Origin: Deinococcus alpinitundrae
GTDB taxonomy: Bacteria > Deinococcota > Deinococci > Deinococcales > Deinococcaceae
NCBI RefSeq assembly: GCF_009982895.1
Contig: NZ_WXZL01000002.1
Span: 186,001 to 250,000 of the forward strand
Direction: 5' to 3'
Length of the DNA: 64,000 nucleotides
The notes under the pieces are model-generated. The model was not told where the DNA came from, made no database searches, and worked only from the letters and a program-made list of their open reading frames with translations. Positions 26,353 to 35,386 of the stretch are shown piece after piece; the stretch's first letter is position 1; each line of letters opens with the position of its first letter. The position numbers were made by a program, and so were the translations under genes.

Positions 26353-27833
26353 AAAGCACCCTGAAGATCACCGCACACCGCTCCGGCATGACCCTGGCCC
26401 TCGCCCTCCTGACCCTCGGTTTGGCCCAGAGCAATGCCGGTGTTCCGGCGAGCAGCGTGGCCCAGGCGGTCAAGCGCACCATCAATGTGGGCGGCGACCT
26501 GAAGCAGTGGGACGGCCTGCCGCAGTACAAAGTCGTGCTCAGCAACGGCGTGCCCAGCGTGCCGGTGAACAACAGCGGGTATTACAGCCTGGCCTACGAC
26601 GACCAGAACCTGTACGTGCTGGGCGTGTTCGATCAGCCCAAGGACACCGTCAAGGCTGTCCTCAACACGGACGCGGGCGAGTGGTGGAACGACGACGTGA
26701 TGGAGCTGTTTGTCCGCACCCAGCCGTTCGTGAACGCGCCCGTCGAGGCCCACTTCGCCATCAACCCGGCGGGCACGCGCTTCAAGGCGTACACCGCGAC
26801 CACCGACTACAAGAGTGTGGGGCGCATCGAGGACAACCGCTGGGTGCTGGAACTGGCGATTCCGCTGAACACCGCCACCTTCCCTGCTGTCAAGGCCGGT
26901 GACATCTGGGCGCTGAAAGTGGGCCGCGAGCACCAGAAGGCCGCCGAGTTCCCGATCTGGCCGGTGGGCGGCGACTTCAACTCACCCAACAACTACGGCT
27001 ACCTGGCTTTTACCGAACAGCCCGCCGACGCCAGCGCCCTGGCAACCGCCGTCACCGAGAAGCTGGGCAAGTCCCCGGCAGGATCGCCGCTGGCCAGTCG
27101 CCTGTCGGACATCGGCTCGTACGCGGTGTACTACGGCAACGCGGCCGCCGACGTACAGAAGCTGCTGAACTACGACCTTGCCATCGTGCAGCCCAGCACC
27201 GTGAACGCCGCGCAGCTCAAGATGCTCCACGACAACGGCACCCGCGTCGTGGCCTACATGACCATCGGTGAGCTGGACCGCAACGCCGCCGCCGCACCGA
27301 CGGTGGACCCGAGCTGGATTCTCGGCGAGAACAAGAACTGGGGCTCGCAGTTCATCGACGCCTCGCAGCCCGGCTGGCAGAAGATCGTGGCTGATCAGGC
27401 CGCGAAGCTGAACGCAGAGGGCCTCGACGGCTTCTTCCTCGACACGCTCGACACCGCCGATCTCTACCCCAAGATCGCGCCGGGACTGGTCAAGATCGTG
27501 CAGGACCTGCGCGCCGCCTACCCCGACGCCGTGATCGTGCAGAACCGGGGCTTCGCGCTGCTCAACCAGACGGCACCCAGCATCGACGCGGTGATGTTCG
27601 AGAGTTTTTCGAGCAGCTACAACTTCGACAAGAAGACCTACGGCGACGTGAGCGGCGATCCCAGCTTCGTAGAGGCGTTGTCCAAGCGCGGCCTCAAGGT
27701 GCTGGCACTCGATTACGCGCAGCCTGAGCAGCAGGACATGATTACCCGCGATTACCAGCGGGCCAAATCCTACGGTTTCGTGCCCTACGTCTCGACCATC
27801 AGCCTCGACAAGGTCTACGAGGCCAATCCGTGA
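26349..27833 (+). CDS. Secreted CBM9-like plus GH114 endo-alpha-1,4-polygalactosaminidase
   Basis: This 494-residue secreted enzyme starts with a signal peptide (GMTLALALLTLGLAQS). Residues about 40-225 look like a CBM9-type carbohydrate-binding beta-sandwich (LAYDDQNLYVLGVFD, EWWNDDVMELFV, WVLELAIPL). Residues about 255-494 form a TIM barrel of the GH114 type: an Asp in NYDLAIVQP (near 276), Glu308 in AYMTIGELDR, and EGLDGFFLDTLD near 358-368. GH114 enzymes cut alpha-1,4-linked galactosamine polymers. It overlaps the DeoR gene and is followed by a second protein of the same fold. Confidence 0.85.
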   Translation: MKSTLKITAHRSGMTLALALLTLGLAQSNAGVPASSVAQAVKRTINVGGDLKQWDGLPQYKVVLSNGVPSVPVNNSGYYSLAYDDQNLYVLGVFDQPKDTVKAVLNTDAGEWWNDDVMELFVRTQPFVNAPVEAHFAINPAGTRFKAYTATTDYKSVGRIEDNRWVLELAIPLNTATFPAVKAGDIWALKVGREHQKAAEFPIWPVGGDFNSPNNYGYLAFTEQPADASALATAVTEKLGKSPAGSPLASRLSDIGSYAVYYGNAAADVQKLLNYDLAIVQPSTVNAAQLKMLHDNGTRVVAYMTIGELDRNAAAAPTVDPSWILGENKNWGSQFIDASQPGWQKIVADQAAKLNAEGLDGFFLDTLDTADLYPKIAPGLVKIVQDLRAAYPDAVIVQNRGFALLNQTAPSIDAVMFESFSSSYNFDKKTYGDVSGDPSFVEALSKRGLKVLALDYAQPEQQDMITRDYQRAKSYGFVPYVSTISLDKVYEANP

Positions 27834-30319
27834 AGCGCCGGGGAGTCAGGCCGTCTACACTGCTCCTGATCACCGCTGGCATCAGCTTGGCGTCCTGCGG
27901 CTCGACAAGCCTCCCGAACGGCGCTGAGCAGATTAGCCTTCAGCACGCCGGGCAAAGACCGTCTACCCCAGCTTCCCTGACTTCCCAGGCGCTCGCCAGC
28001 AAAGCGCCCTCGCGCCTGCGCCGGAGTGACGGTACCTCCAAAGTCGCCAGCTTCGCCACCTACTACCGCGTGCCCGACAACGCCACGCTGACGGCGCTGG
28101 GCCAGAAGGACTTCGACATCGTCCAGCCGGACATCACGCCAGATCAGCTCAGTGCCATTCAGAACATCAGTTACGGAGCCGTTTACCTGGCGATTGGCGA
28201 ACTGGGCAACAACAACACCTACTACGAGGGCGGCGTCGCCAAGACGGGGCAAGTCATTTACGATGCCCACAAAAACGACAGTCCCAAGTGGTTTCTGGGG
28301 GTCAACGGCAACTTCGGCGCGTACATTCTGAATCTGACCAATCCGGCGGTGCGCGCCTTCGTGGTCCAGCAGGCCGACGTGCTGCTGGACCGGGGCTTCG
28401 ACGGTCTGTTTCTGGATACGGCCGACGACGCCGAATTTTTCAAGAATGCCGATGATGCCGCAGCGACTTCGCAGCCGTACAGCGAGGGGGCAGTTTCGCT
28501 GAGTGCGGGCCGCCCGGACTATTCCACCATGCGCCGGGCCTACATCGACACCATCAAGGCGCTGCGGGCGGAGGCTGGAAACGCTCTGCTGGTTCAAAAC
28601 GGCGGCTTTGATCTGCTGCTCGACCGTCAGAACGCGGGTGACGGCTCACAGGGGTATGTGGACGCCGTGATGCACGAGGTGGCCATCACCAAGTCCAACA
28701 AACCCAGCCCGACCGCTGACGATACCGTGTGGCCCTTTCAGCCGCAGAACTACGAGACCTGGACGCAGTATTACGCCCGCCAGACACCCACCGACGCGTC
28801 CAGAGACCGGGCCTACCGCGCCAACCGGGACGCCCTGGCGCTGGAGTACTTCCGGGCGGGCGGCGTGGTCTTTCAGCAGGACTTCGGCCATCCGGACAAC
28901 AACGCGGTGCAGTGCGCCTCGTACAACTTTGCCCGCGACCTGCGTGCCAGCGAGCACAAGGACGGTTGGATCGCCGCTTACTCGGACGCGGCCTTCAACC
29001 GGGTTTACGAGTACGCCGACAGCACGCCCCAGATCAGGGCCATCCCCGGCTGCGAGACCTACGACAAGGTGACGGCTCCCGATTTCAACACCACCTTCTC
29101 GCCGCCTTCGTTGAACACCGGCGTGGGCCGCAGCGCCACTGCCACGCTGAACGTCGCCGCCGTCAATGGCTACAGCGGCAAAGTGAATTTCAGCCTGGGC
29201 AGCCTGCCCGCCGGAATCACCGCCAGCCTGAGTCAAACACAAATCACGCCGGGGCCGCAGACGCAGGTGACGTTGACACTGAATGTGCCCGCCTCGGCCG
29301 CCGCCGACACGTACATCATCCCGGTCAGGGCGCAGAGCCAGGGCGAGAGCATGCGCTATGACCTGCGTCTGAAAGCCTGGAACACCACAGGTGACAGTGT
29401 GTTCGTCGCGCAGGCCGGACTGGGGAAAGTGCTGGCTTTTGATGGCAGCGCCAGCTTGACGCCGACGACCGCCCCAGCCCGCAGCCTGCCCACGGCGAGC
29501 GTGCAGCAGGCCTGGAACGTGGCGCTGGACTCGGCGGGCAATCAATACGTCGTGGACAACGTGGCCGCCGGAAAAGTGACCCGCTATCCGTCGTTCAGTC
29601 TCAACAGCGGCGCAGCCCTCACCCAAATCAGCGCCCTGAGCTATCCGACGGGGCTGGCGGTGGACGCACAAGACCGCCTCTGGGTGGTGCAGAGCGGCAG
29701 CACGCCAGGCGGCGCGGCCGTGATGACGCCACATGTGGGCCGCTACGACAACCGCTCGGCCACCGAGGCGGTCGGCTTCAACGTGGACCGCGCCCTGGGG
29801 CTGGGCTTTCCGCAAATGGTGGCACTGGACGGCAATACGCTGTGGCTGAACACCAACTTCGGCCTGATCCTGAAATACGACGTGGCGGCGACGCCCACCC
29901 TGAGCGGCGTCTACAGCTTCCCCACGACGCTCAACGACTTGGGCGGCGGCACACTCACCGTTCGCAGCGGCGCGCTGTGGATCAGCGGTAAGAACGCAGG
30001 CGTGAGCAAGGTGATGGCCGTGAATATCGCTGCTCTGCCCGCCGCCAACGGCCCCTACGCGGTGAACGGCGACACCGCCGTGACCAAGACCATCACCTCC
30101 GGCCTGTATGACCCGGCGGGCCTGGCATTCGATAGCCTGGGCAATTTGTGGGTCATCAACAAGACGGGCGCGGCAGGTGTGGCCGGAACGAACACCGCCG
30201 ACCCCGGCTCACTGAACCGTTTCCCCGCTTCAGCGCTGAGCACCGTCAATCCCACGCCGAACCTGACCGTTGGCCTGGAAAGCCGTTACCCCGTCGGTCT
30301 GGCCGTCGGCAAGCCTTAA
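27830..30319 (+). CDS. GH114-like lipoprotein with Ig-like domain and beta-propeller
   Basis: This 829-residue protein carries a lipoprotein signal (LLLITAGISLASC, Cys at about 23). Residues about 70-415 form a second GH114/TM1410-type barrel: DFDIVQPDITPDQ, VYLAIGELGNN with Glu124, and RGFDGLFLDTADDAEFF near 188-204. An Ig-like segment follows (about 420-520, NVAAVNGYSGKVNFSLGSLP). The C-terminal 300 residues have NHL/SGL-propeller repeats (NVALDSAGNQYVVD, GLAVDAQDRLWVV, GLAFDSLGNLWVI). It is probably anchored at the surface to hold and cut polymer. The GTG start overlaps the previous stop (GTGA). Confidence 0.82.
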   Translation: MKRRGVRPSTLLLITAGISLASCGSTSLPNGAEQISLQHAGQRPSTPASLTSQALASKAPSRLRRSDGTSKVASFATYYRVPDNATLTALGQKDFDIVQPDITPDQLSAIQNISYGAVYLAIGELGNNNTYYEGGVAKTGQVIYDAHKNDSPKWFLGVNGNFGAYILNLTNPAVRAFVVQQADVLLDRGFDGLFLDTADDAEFFKNADDAAATSQPYSEGAVSLSAGRPDYSTMRRAYIDTIKALRAEAGNALLVQNGGFDLLLDRQNAGDGSQGYVDAVMHEVAITKSNKPSPTADDTVWPFQPQNYETWTQYYARQTPTDASRDRAYRANRDALALEYFRAGGVVFQQDFGHPDNNAVQCASYNFARDLRASEHKDGWIAAYSDAAFNRVYEYADSTPQIRAIPGCETYDKVTAPDFNTTFSPPSLNTGVGRSATATLNVAAVNGYSGKVNFSLGSLPAGITASLSQTQITPGPQTQVTLTLNVPASAAADTYIIPVRAQSQGESMRYDLRLKAWNTTGDSVFVAQAGLGKVLAFDGSASLTPTTAPARSLPTASVQQAWNVALDSAGNQYVVDNVAAGKVTRYPSFSLNSGAALTQISALSYPTGLAVDAQDRLWVVQSGSTPGGAAVMTPHVGRYDNRSATEAVGFNVDRALGLGFPQMVALDGNTLWLNTNFGLILKYDVAATPTLSGVYSFPTTLNDLGGGTLTVRSGALWISGKNAGVSKVMAVNIAALPAANGPYAVNGDTAVTKTITSGLYDPAGLAFDSLGNLWVINKTGAAGVAGTNTADPGSLNRFPASALSTVNPTPNLTVGLESRYPVGLAVGKP

Positions 30320-30328
30320 GGAGTCAGG

Positions 30329-31264
30329 ATGCAGCACACCGCTCCACTGGTCACCCTGACCGCCCGCAAGCGCCGCGCCTCCCCGATGCGGCGGCAGGAA
30401 ACGCTGATGGCCGTGCTGCTGATCTTGCCCAGCACCCTGGGGATCCTGGCCTTTGCGGTCTTGCCGATCGCCGCCTCGCTGGGCATCTCGCTCACCGACT
30501 GGGGCGGCCTGAGCAAACCCAACTTCGTGGGCCTCCAGAACTACGCCACGGCCCTGCAAGACCCGCGTGCCACCTCGGCCCTGTCACACACCCTGATCTA
30601 CGTGCTGCTGGCGGTGCCCACCGGAGTCATCATCGCGCTGACGCTGGCGGTGTGGATCAACAACCTCAAGTCGGGCTGGCTGCGCACGGTGTTCCGCACG
30701 GTGTACTACCTGCCGATGGTCACCATTGGTGTGGCGGTGGCGCTGCTGTGGCAGGTGCTGCTCGCGCCGCAGGGACTGGTCAACCTGATTCTGGGCTGGC
30801 TGGGCGTCCACGGTCCCAACTGGCTCGGCTCGCCCGCCTGGGTGCTGCCTGCCGTGGCCGTCTTCAGCGTGTGGCAGGGTTCCGGGCAGGGCATCATCCT
30901 GTTTCTGGCCTCGCTGGCGAGCGTGCCCAGAGAACTCTACGAGGCCGCCCAGCTCGACGGAGCCAGACCGCTCGACACCTTCCGCTTCATCACCCTGCCG
31001 ATGATCAGCCCCACCATCTTCCTGGTGATGGTGCTGAGTGTGATCGGGGCCTTGCAGGTGTTCGAGGCCGTGCTGGTGCTCTCCAACGGCGGCCCCGGCG
31101 ACAGCAGCACCACCGTCGCACTCTACATCTACAAGACGGCCTTCACCTTCTTCAAGATGGGCTACGCCTCGGCACTGGCCTGGCTGCTGGCCATCATCTT
31201 GATCGGCCTGATGGTGGTTCAGTGGCGCAACCAGAACAAGTGGGTGAACTATGACCAGGTCTGA
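30329..31264 (+). CDS. Sugar ABC transporter permease, MalF type
   Basis: This 311-residue permease of the CUT1 (MalF/UgpA) family has six membrane segments, starting with LMAVLLILPSTLGILAFAVL. The EAA loop is YEAAQLDGARPLDTFRFITLP. An AAGGAG ribosome site lies five bases before the ATG. Its stop overlaps the next permease start region. It forms the channel with the MalG-type protein for oligosaccharides released by the GH114 enzymes. Confidence 0.93.
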   Translation: MQHTAPLVTLTARKRRASPMRRQETLMAVLLILPSTLGILAFAVLPIAASLGISLTDWGGLSKPNFVGLQNYATALQDPRATSALSHTLIYVLLAVPTGVIIALTLAVWINNLKSGWLRTVFRTVYYLPMVTIGVAVALLWQVLLAPQGLVNLILGWLGVHGPNWLGSPAWVLPAVAVFSVWQGSGQGIILFLASLASVPRELYEAAQLDGARPLDTFRFITLPMISPTIFLVMVLSVIGALQVFEAVLVLSNGGPGDSSTTVALYIYKTAFTFFKMGYASALAWLLAIILIGLMVVQWRNQNKWVNYDQV

Positions 31265-32129
31265 ACCCGCACCCGAAGTGCTAACCCGCCGCGACGTTTC
31301 GCTCAAGGCCAGGTCGCAGGGATCGCAGGCGGCGCTGCTGGGCCTCTTGACGCTGGGCGCTGTCGTCATCCTGCTGCCGTTCGCCTGGATGATTCTGACC
31401 GCCTTCAAGACTCCCGCCGAGGCGTACACCTGGCCACCGGTGTGGCTCCCGGCCAAGTGGAGTGTCGCCAATTTCACCCAGCTCTTCAACACCATTCCCT
31501 TTGCCCGGATGTTCTTCAACTCGGTGTGGACCAGCGTGCTGATCGCCAGTCTGAACATCCTGTCCGCCGCGCCCGCCGCCTACGCTTTCGCCCGGCTGCG
31601 TTTTCCGGGGCAGGGGCTGTGGTTCGGCTCGCACCTGCTCTCCCTGATGATTCCCTGGCAGGTGACGATCATCCCGGTCTTCTTGCTGATCCGCTACCTC
31701 GGCTGGTACGACAGCTTCACGGCCCTGATCGTGCCCAGCATCGCCAGCGGCTTCACCGTGTTCCTGCTGTTTCAGTTCTTCCGCTCGCTGCCCAGGTCGC
31801 TCGAAGAAAGCGTCTTGATCGACGGCGGCTCGTGGTTCACGGCGCTGCGGCATGTGGCGCTCCCCGCCGCCAAGGGCGCAATCGCGGCGGCGTGGCTGTT
31901 TAGCTTCCTGGGGAACTGGCAGTCGTTTATCTGGCCGCTAATCGTGTTGCAGTCGAGCGAGAAGATGCTGCTGCCGGTGGGCCTGCTGAGCCTGCAAAAC
32001 CAGTACTCGGTCAATATCCCGGTGCTGATGGCGGGGGCCACCCTGTCCACGCTGCCCACCGTCATCGCCTACATGTTCGTCCAGCGCTACCTCACCGACG
32101 CCGCCATTACCAGCGGCCTGAAAGGGTAA
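31251..32129 (+). CDS. Sugar ABC transporter permease, MalG type
   Basis: This 292-residue CUT1 permease of the MalG/UgpE type carries an N-terminal helix after a cytoplasmic tail (GLLTLGAVVILLPFAWMIL) and the EAA-type loop EESVLIDGGSWFTALRHVALP. It overlaps the MalF-type gene by 14 bases. No ATPase gene belongs to this operon, so a shared MsmX/MalK-like ATPase is implied. Confidence 0.92.
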   Translation: MTRSEPAPEVLTRRDVSLKARSQGSQAALLGLLTLGAVVILLPFAWMILTAFKTPAEAYTWPPVWLPAKWSVANFTQLFNTIPFARMFFNSVWTSVLIASLNILSAAPAAYAFARLRFPGQGLWFGSHLLSLMIPWQVTIIPVFLLIRYLGWYDSFTALIVPSIASGFTVFLLFQFFRSLPRSLEESVLIDGGSWFTALRHVALPAAKGAIAAAWLFSFLGNWQSFIWPLIVLQSSEKMLLPVGLLSLQNQYSVNIPVLMAGATLSTLPTVIAYMFVQRYLTDAAITSGLKG

Positions 32130-32193
32130 CGCCTGTGTCCAACGTCCGCGCGCTGCGCTTTTCCCCGCCTTCTCATCCCTCTGGAGGAACCCC

Positions 32194-33450
32194 ATGTCCA
32201 AGTTGACCGCACCCAAGACCCTGTTTTTCCTTGCCGCCCTGAGCCTGTCCGCCGCCAGCGCCGCCACGACCATCGACTACGCCACCTGGGACGGGACCCG
32301 TCAGCAGGCCGACGAGGCGCTGATCGCCGCTTTCAACAAATCGCACGCGGACATTCAGGTCAAGTACAACCTGGTGCCCTGGGGCGTCTACTGGCAGAAG
32401 GCCGCCGCGATGGTGGCGGGCGGCAGCACCTTCGACGTCATGTGGATGAACCTCGACAACTTCCCCTTCTACCAGTCCCAGGGCGCACTCGCCCCGATCA
32501 AGCTGGACGCCAAGACGACGGCGGCGCTGCCCAACGTGCGCGCTGCACCTTATAAGGTCAACAACCAGCTTTACGGCGTGCCGCTGGGCCCGCAGCCGGT
32601 CACGGTCTATATCAACCGGGCCCTCTTCAAGGAGCGCGGCGTGCCGATTCCCACCGCAAACTGGACCTTCGATCAGATGGTGGACGCCGCCAAGAAGCTG
32701 ACCTTCACCAAGGACGGCAAGCAGATCTACGGCATCAACGGCGCGGACCTCCAGGGCGATCTGGAATACGGCATGAGCTTTTACTACGGCGCGGGCGGCA
32801 AGGGCCTGATCCAGAAGACCGGCACCGGCTACGCGGCCAGCCTGGACGCCACCTTCGCCAAGACCTCGCAAAAACTGCTGGACCTGATTTACAAGGACAA
32901 GGTGGCCCCCGGTCCGCAGGCGGCCAGCCAGCAGGGCTATCAGATGTTCCTGGCCGGGCAGATGGGCATTCTGGTGCAGGGCAGCTGGATGGTCAGCACC
33001 TGGGATCAGAACAAGGATCTGGACTGGGCCTTCGCGCCGTTCCCCAGTGTGGACGGCAAGCAGCCGCACCCGGTGGTCAGCGCCCACGCGCTGGTGATCC
33101 CGGCAGGCAGCAAGAACAAGGACGCCGCCCAGACTTTGATCACCTGGATGAACACCAGCCCCCAGGCCCAGCGGCTGCTTGCCCAGCGGGGTCTGCTGCC
33201 CACCCTGGCCGAGAACTACAAGAGTCAGTATCTCCAGGCGCTGCCTGGCCGCAACGCCCAGACGGTCTTTTCGCAGCTTCCCAACTCGGTGGTCATCAAC
33301 GCCAGCCTGCGTAACCTGAAAGTGCTCCCGGAAGTGCTGACGGTGCTGAGTCAGAAGCTGAACCTGGCCTGGACCGGCAACGCTACGCTGCCCGACGCGA
33401 TCAAGCAGGCGTCTACTGATATGAACACCCTGCTGAAAACGGCCAAGTAA
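32194..33450 (+). CDS. Sugar ABC transporter substrate-binding protein (family 1)
   Basis: This 418-residue extracellular binding protein of the CUT1 type has a signal peptide (LFFLAALSLSAASAATT). Typical segments are TIDYATWDGTRQQADEALI at the mature N-terminus, DVMWMNLDNFPFYQSQ, and LVQGSWMVSTWDQNKD. It captures the sugar fragment for the two permeases upstream. The stop and the kinase start overlap as TAATG. Confidence 0.93.
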   Translation: MSKLTAPKTLFFLAALSLSAASAATTIDYATWDGTRQQADEALIAAFNKSHADIQVKYNLVPWGVYWQKAAAMVAGGSTFDVMWMNLDNFPFYQSQGALAPIKLDAKTTAALPNVRAAPYKVNNQLYGVPLGPQPVTVYINRALFKERGVPIPTANWTFDQMVDAAKKLTFTKDGKQIYGINGADLQGDLEYGMSFYYGAGGKGLIQKTGTGYAASLDATFAKTSQKLLDLIYKDKVAPGPQAASQQGYQMFLAGQMGILVQGSWMVSTWDQNKDLDWAFAPFPSVDGKQPHPVVSAHALVIPAGSKNKDAAQTLITWMNTSPQAQRLLAQRGLLPTLAENYKSQYLQALPGRNAQTVFSQLPNSVVINASLRNLKVLPEVLTVLSQKLNLAWTGNATLPDAIKQASTDMNTLLKTAK

Positions 33451-34433
33451 TGACGAGGCGGGCGGAGCAGCTGTGGGTGCTGGGCCTGGACGGCGGCGGT
33501 AGCAAGACCGCGCTGGCCTACGTGAGCGGCGCGGGCGAGGTGGTGGGGCCGTTCACCGCCCCCGGCATCAACCCCTTCGACCGCCCGGACTGGGAGGCCG
33601 TCCTGCGGGCCTTTCTGAGCGCCCACCCCGCTCCCGGCCCGCTGGCCCACACGGGGCTGGGCCTGCCCGGTTACGGTGAGTCCCCGGTCATCAGTGCCCG
33701 GCAGCTCAGCGTCTGCGCCGATTTGTGGCCCGACTGCCCGCACAGCGCCCTGAACGACGTGGAGGCCGCCTTCGTAGGCGCTTTCGCGGGTGGACCGGGT
33801 GTCTTGCTGCTGGCCGGGACCGGCTCGATGGCCTGGGGCAGCGACGGGGCACGTCAGGTGCGCACGGGCGGCTGGGGCGAGGGCTTCGGCGACGAGGGCA
33901 GCGCCTACTGGATCGGGCGGCGGGCACTCAGTCTGGCGAGTCAAGCGCTGGACGGCAGGCATGCCGACGCCGACTTCGCGCAGGCACTGCTGATTCCTCT
34001 GCTGGGAGGCGCGCTCACCCAGTCGGGTCTGCTGGAGTGGTACTACGGGCAGCCGCATACCCGCTCCGCCGTCGCCACGCTGGCACGTTTGGTCGATCAA
34101 CTGGCCGGGGACGGTCAGCTGACCGCCCACACCATTTTGCTGGACGCTGCCGACCTTCTGGCCCAGCACGTCAGCGCCGCCCGCCGGCAGCTTGGCAGCC
34201 CCGATCTGCCGTGGAGCTACGCGGGCAGCGTGCTGGGCAGCCGCACGGTGCTGGGCGCACTGACCACCCTCCTCGGCCCACCGCAACCACCCGCGCTGCC
34301 CCCACTGGGCGGCGCCGTCTTACACGCCGCCGTGCGGGCCGGATTCGACACCGGAACGCTCTGGCGGGAACGTGTCCGCACGGCCCTGCTGCACCTTTCG
34401 TCCACCGCACCTCTTCTTCAGGAGCAACCATGA
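33450..34433 (+). CDS. BadF/BadG-type amino-sugar kinase
   Basis: This 327-residue actin-fold kinase is of the N-acetylglucosamine-kinase-like BadF group. Phosphate-1 is VLGLDGGGSKTALAYV at the start. The phosphate-2 region reads LLLAGTGSMAWG, and GWGEGFGDEGSAYWIGRRAL is the family hallmark. There is no cysteine pair for an iron-sulfur cluster, so it is not a benzoyl-CoA reductase activator. In this operon it most likely converts imported galactosamine (or GalNAc) to the 6-phosphate. It overlaps both neighbours (TAATG and ATGA). Confidence 0.85.
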   Translation: MTRRAEQLWVLGLDGGGSKTALAYVSGAGEVVGPFTAPGINPFDRPDWEAVLRAFLSAHPAPGPLAHTGLGLPGYGESPVISARQLSVCADLWPDCPHSALNDVEAAFVGAFAGGPGVLLLAGTGSMAWGSDGARQVRTGGWGEGFGDEGSAYWIGRRALSLASQALDGRHADADFAQALLIPLLGGALTQSGLLEWYYGQPHTRSAVATLARLVDQLAGDGQLTAHTILLDAADLLAQHVSAARRQLGSPDLPWSYAGSVLGSRTVLGALTTLLGPPQPPALPPLGGAVLHAAVRAGFDTGTLWRERVRTALLHLSSTAPLLQEQP

Positions 34434-35386
34434 ATCCCACCGTCCGCAGTATCCAGGAACAATTTCCCCTGTGGAAGCAGGCGGCCCAGTCCAGTCTGCC
34501 TGTCCTTGACCGCCACCAGACGCACATCCTGATCGGCTGCGGCACCTCCTACTACCTGGCCCAGAGCGTGGCTGCCGCGCTGAACGAGGCGGGCTTCCGG
34601 GCGCTGGCCGTGCCCGGCGGCGAGTGGCTGCACCGTCCGGAATCGTACCTGCCAGCGGGGACGCGCCCGCACGTCCTGGCCTTCTCGCGCAGCGGCGAAT
34701 CCACCGAGACGGTTCAGGCCGCCGTCCGCAGCCGCAACGAGGGGCTGCATGTCACAGGCCTGACCTGCGAATCGGGCAGCAGCCTGGCGAAAAACGCCGA
34801 CACCGTGCTGTACGCGCCCACCCACCCGGAGGAAGGCATCGTGATGACCGCCTCGGCCAGCTTGATGCTGTTGCTGGGATTGCGACTGGCAGGGCTGGAC
34901 GTGACGGCTGAAGGCATTCAGGCTTCCGAACACCTGCTGCATGAAGCGCGCGAACAGTTCGCTGCCGCCATCGCCGGACGCTCGCACTTCGTCTTCCTGG
35001 GTGCAGGTTCGCTGTACGGGCTCGCCCAGGAGGGCGCACTGAAGCTCCAGGAGATGAGCCTGACCTACACCCAGGCGTACCACCCGATGGAATACCGCCA
35101 CGGCCCGATCAGCTTGGTGGACGAACGCACCGCCGCTGTCTTGCTGTATCACCCCGATTCGGCAGCCGAGGAAAGCAAACTGGCCCGTGAACTGAGTGGC
35201 AAGGGAGCGCGCGTGATCGGGTTCGGCGGGCCGGGGGACGTGAGTTTTGAGTTGCAGGGCGACGCCAGCACCCGCGCGCTGGGCGTGCTGCCTGCCCTCC
35301 AGATGCTCGGCGAGTGCGTGGCGCAGGCCAAGGGTCTGGACACCCTGACCCCCCGGCACCTGACCAAAGTGGTGACCCTCGCGTGA
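34430..35386 (+). CDS. agaS: AgaS-type galactosamine-6-phosphate deaminase/isomerase
   Basis: This 318-residue double-SIS-domain sugar isomerase lacks the glutaminase half of GlmS. SIS1 carries IGCGTSYYLAQ and FSRSGESTETVQA; SIS2 carries VFLGAGSLYGLAQEGALKLQ and YHPMEYRHGP. AgaS proteins deaminate galactosamine 6-phosphate to tagatose 6-phosphate. The presence of a tagatose-type aldolase and kinase directly downstream supports this over glucosamine-6-phosphate chemistry. Start and stop overlap the flanking genes by four bases each. Confidence 0.88.
   Translation: MNPTVRSIQEQFPLWKQAAQSSLPVLDRHQTHILIGCGTSYYLAQSVAAALNEAGFRALAVPGGEWLHRPESYLPAGTRPHVLAFSRSGESTETVQAAVRSRNEGLHVTGLTCESGSSLAKNADTVLYAPTHPEEGIVMTASASLMLLLGLRLAGLDVTAEGIQASEHLLHEAREQFAAAIAGRSHFVFLGAGSLYGLAQEGALKLQEMSLTYTQAYHPMEYRHGPISLVDERTAAVLLYHPDSAAEESKLARELSGKGARVIGFGGPGDVSFELQGDASTRALGVLPALQMLGECVAQAKGLDTLTPRHLTKVVTLA

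Noticed and set aside
33450..34433. Benzoyl-CoA reductase activating ATPase
   Set aside because: The BadF fold is shared, but the iron-sulfur cysteines are absent and the gene lies in an amino-sugar operon.
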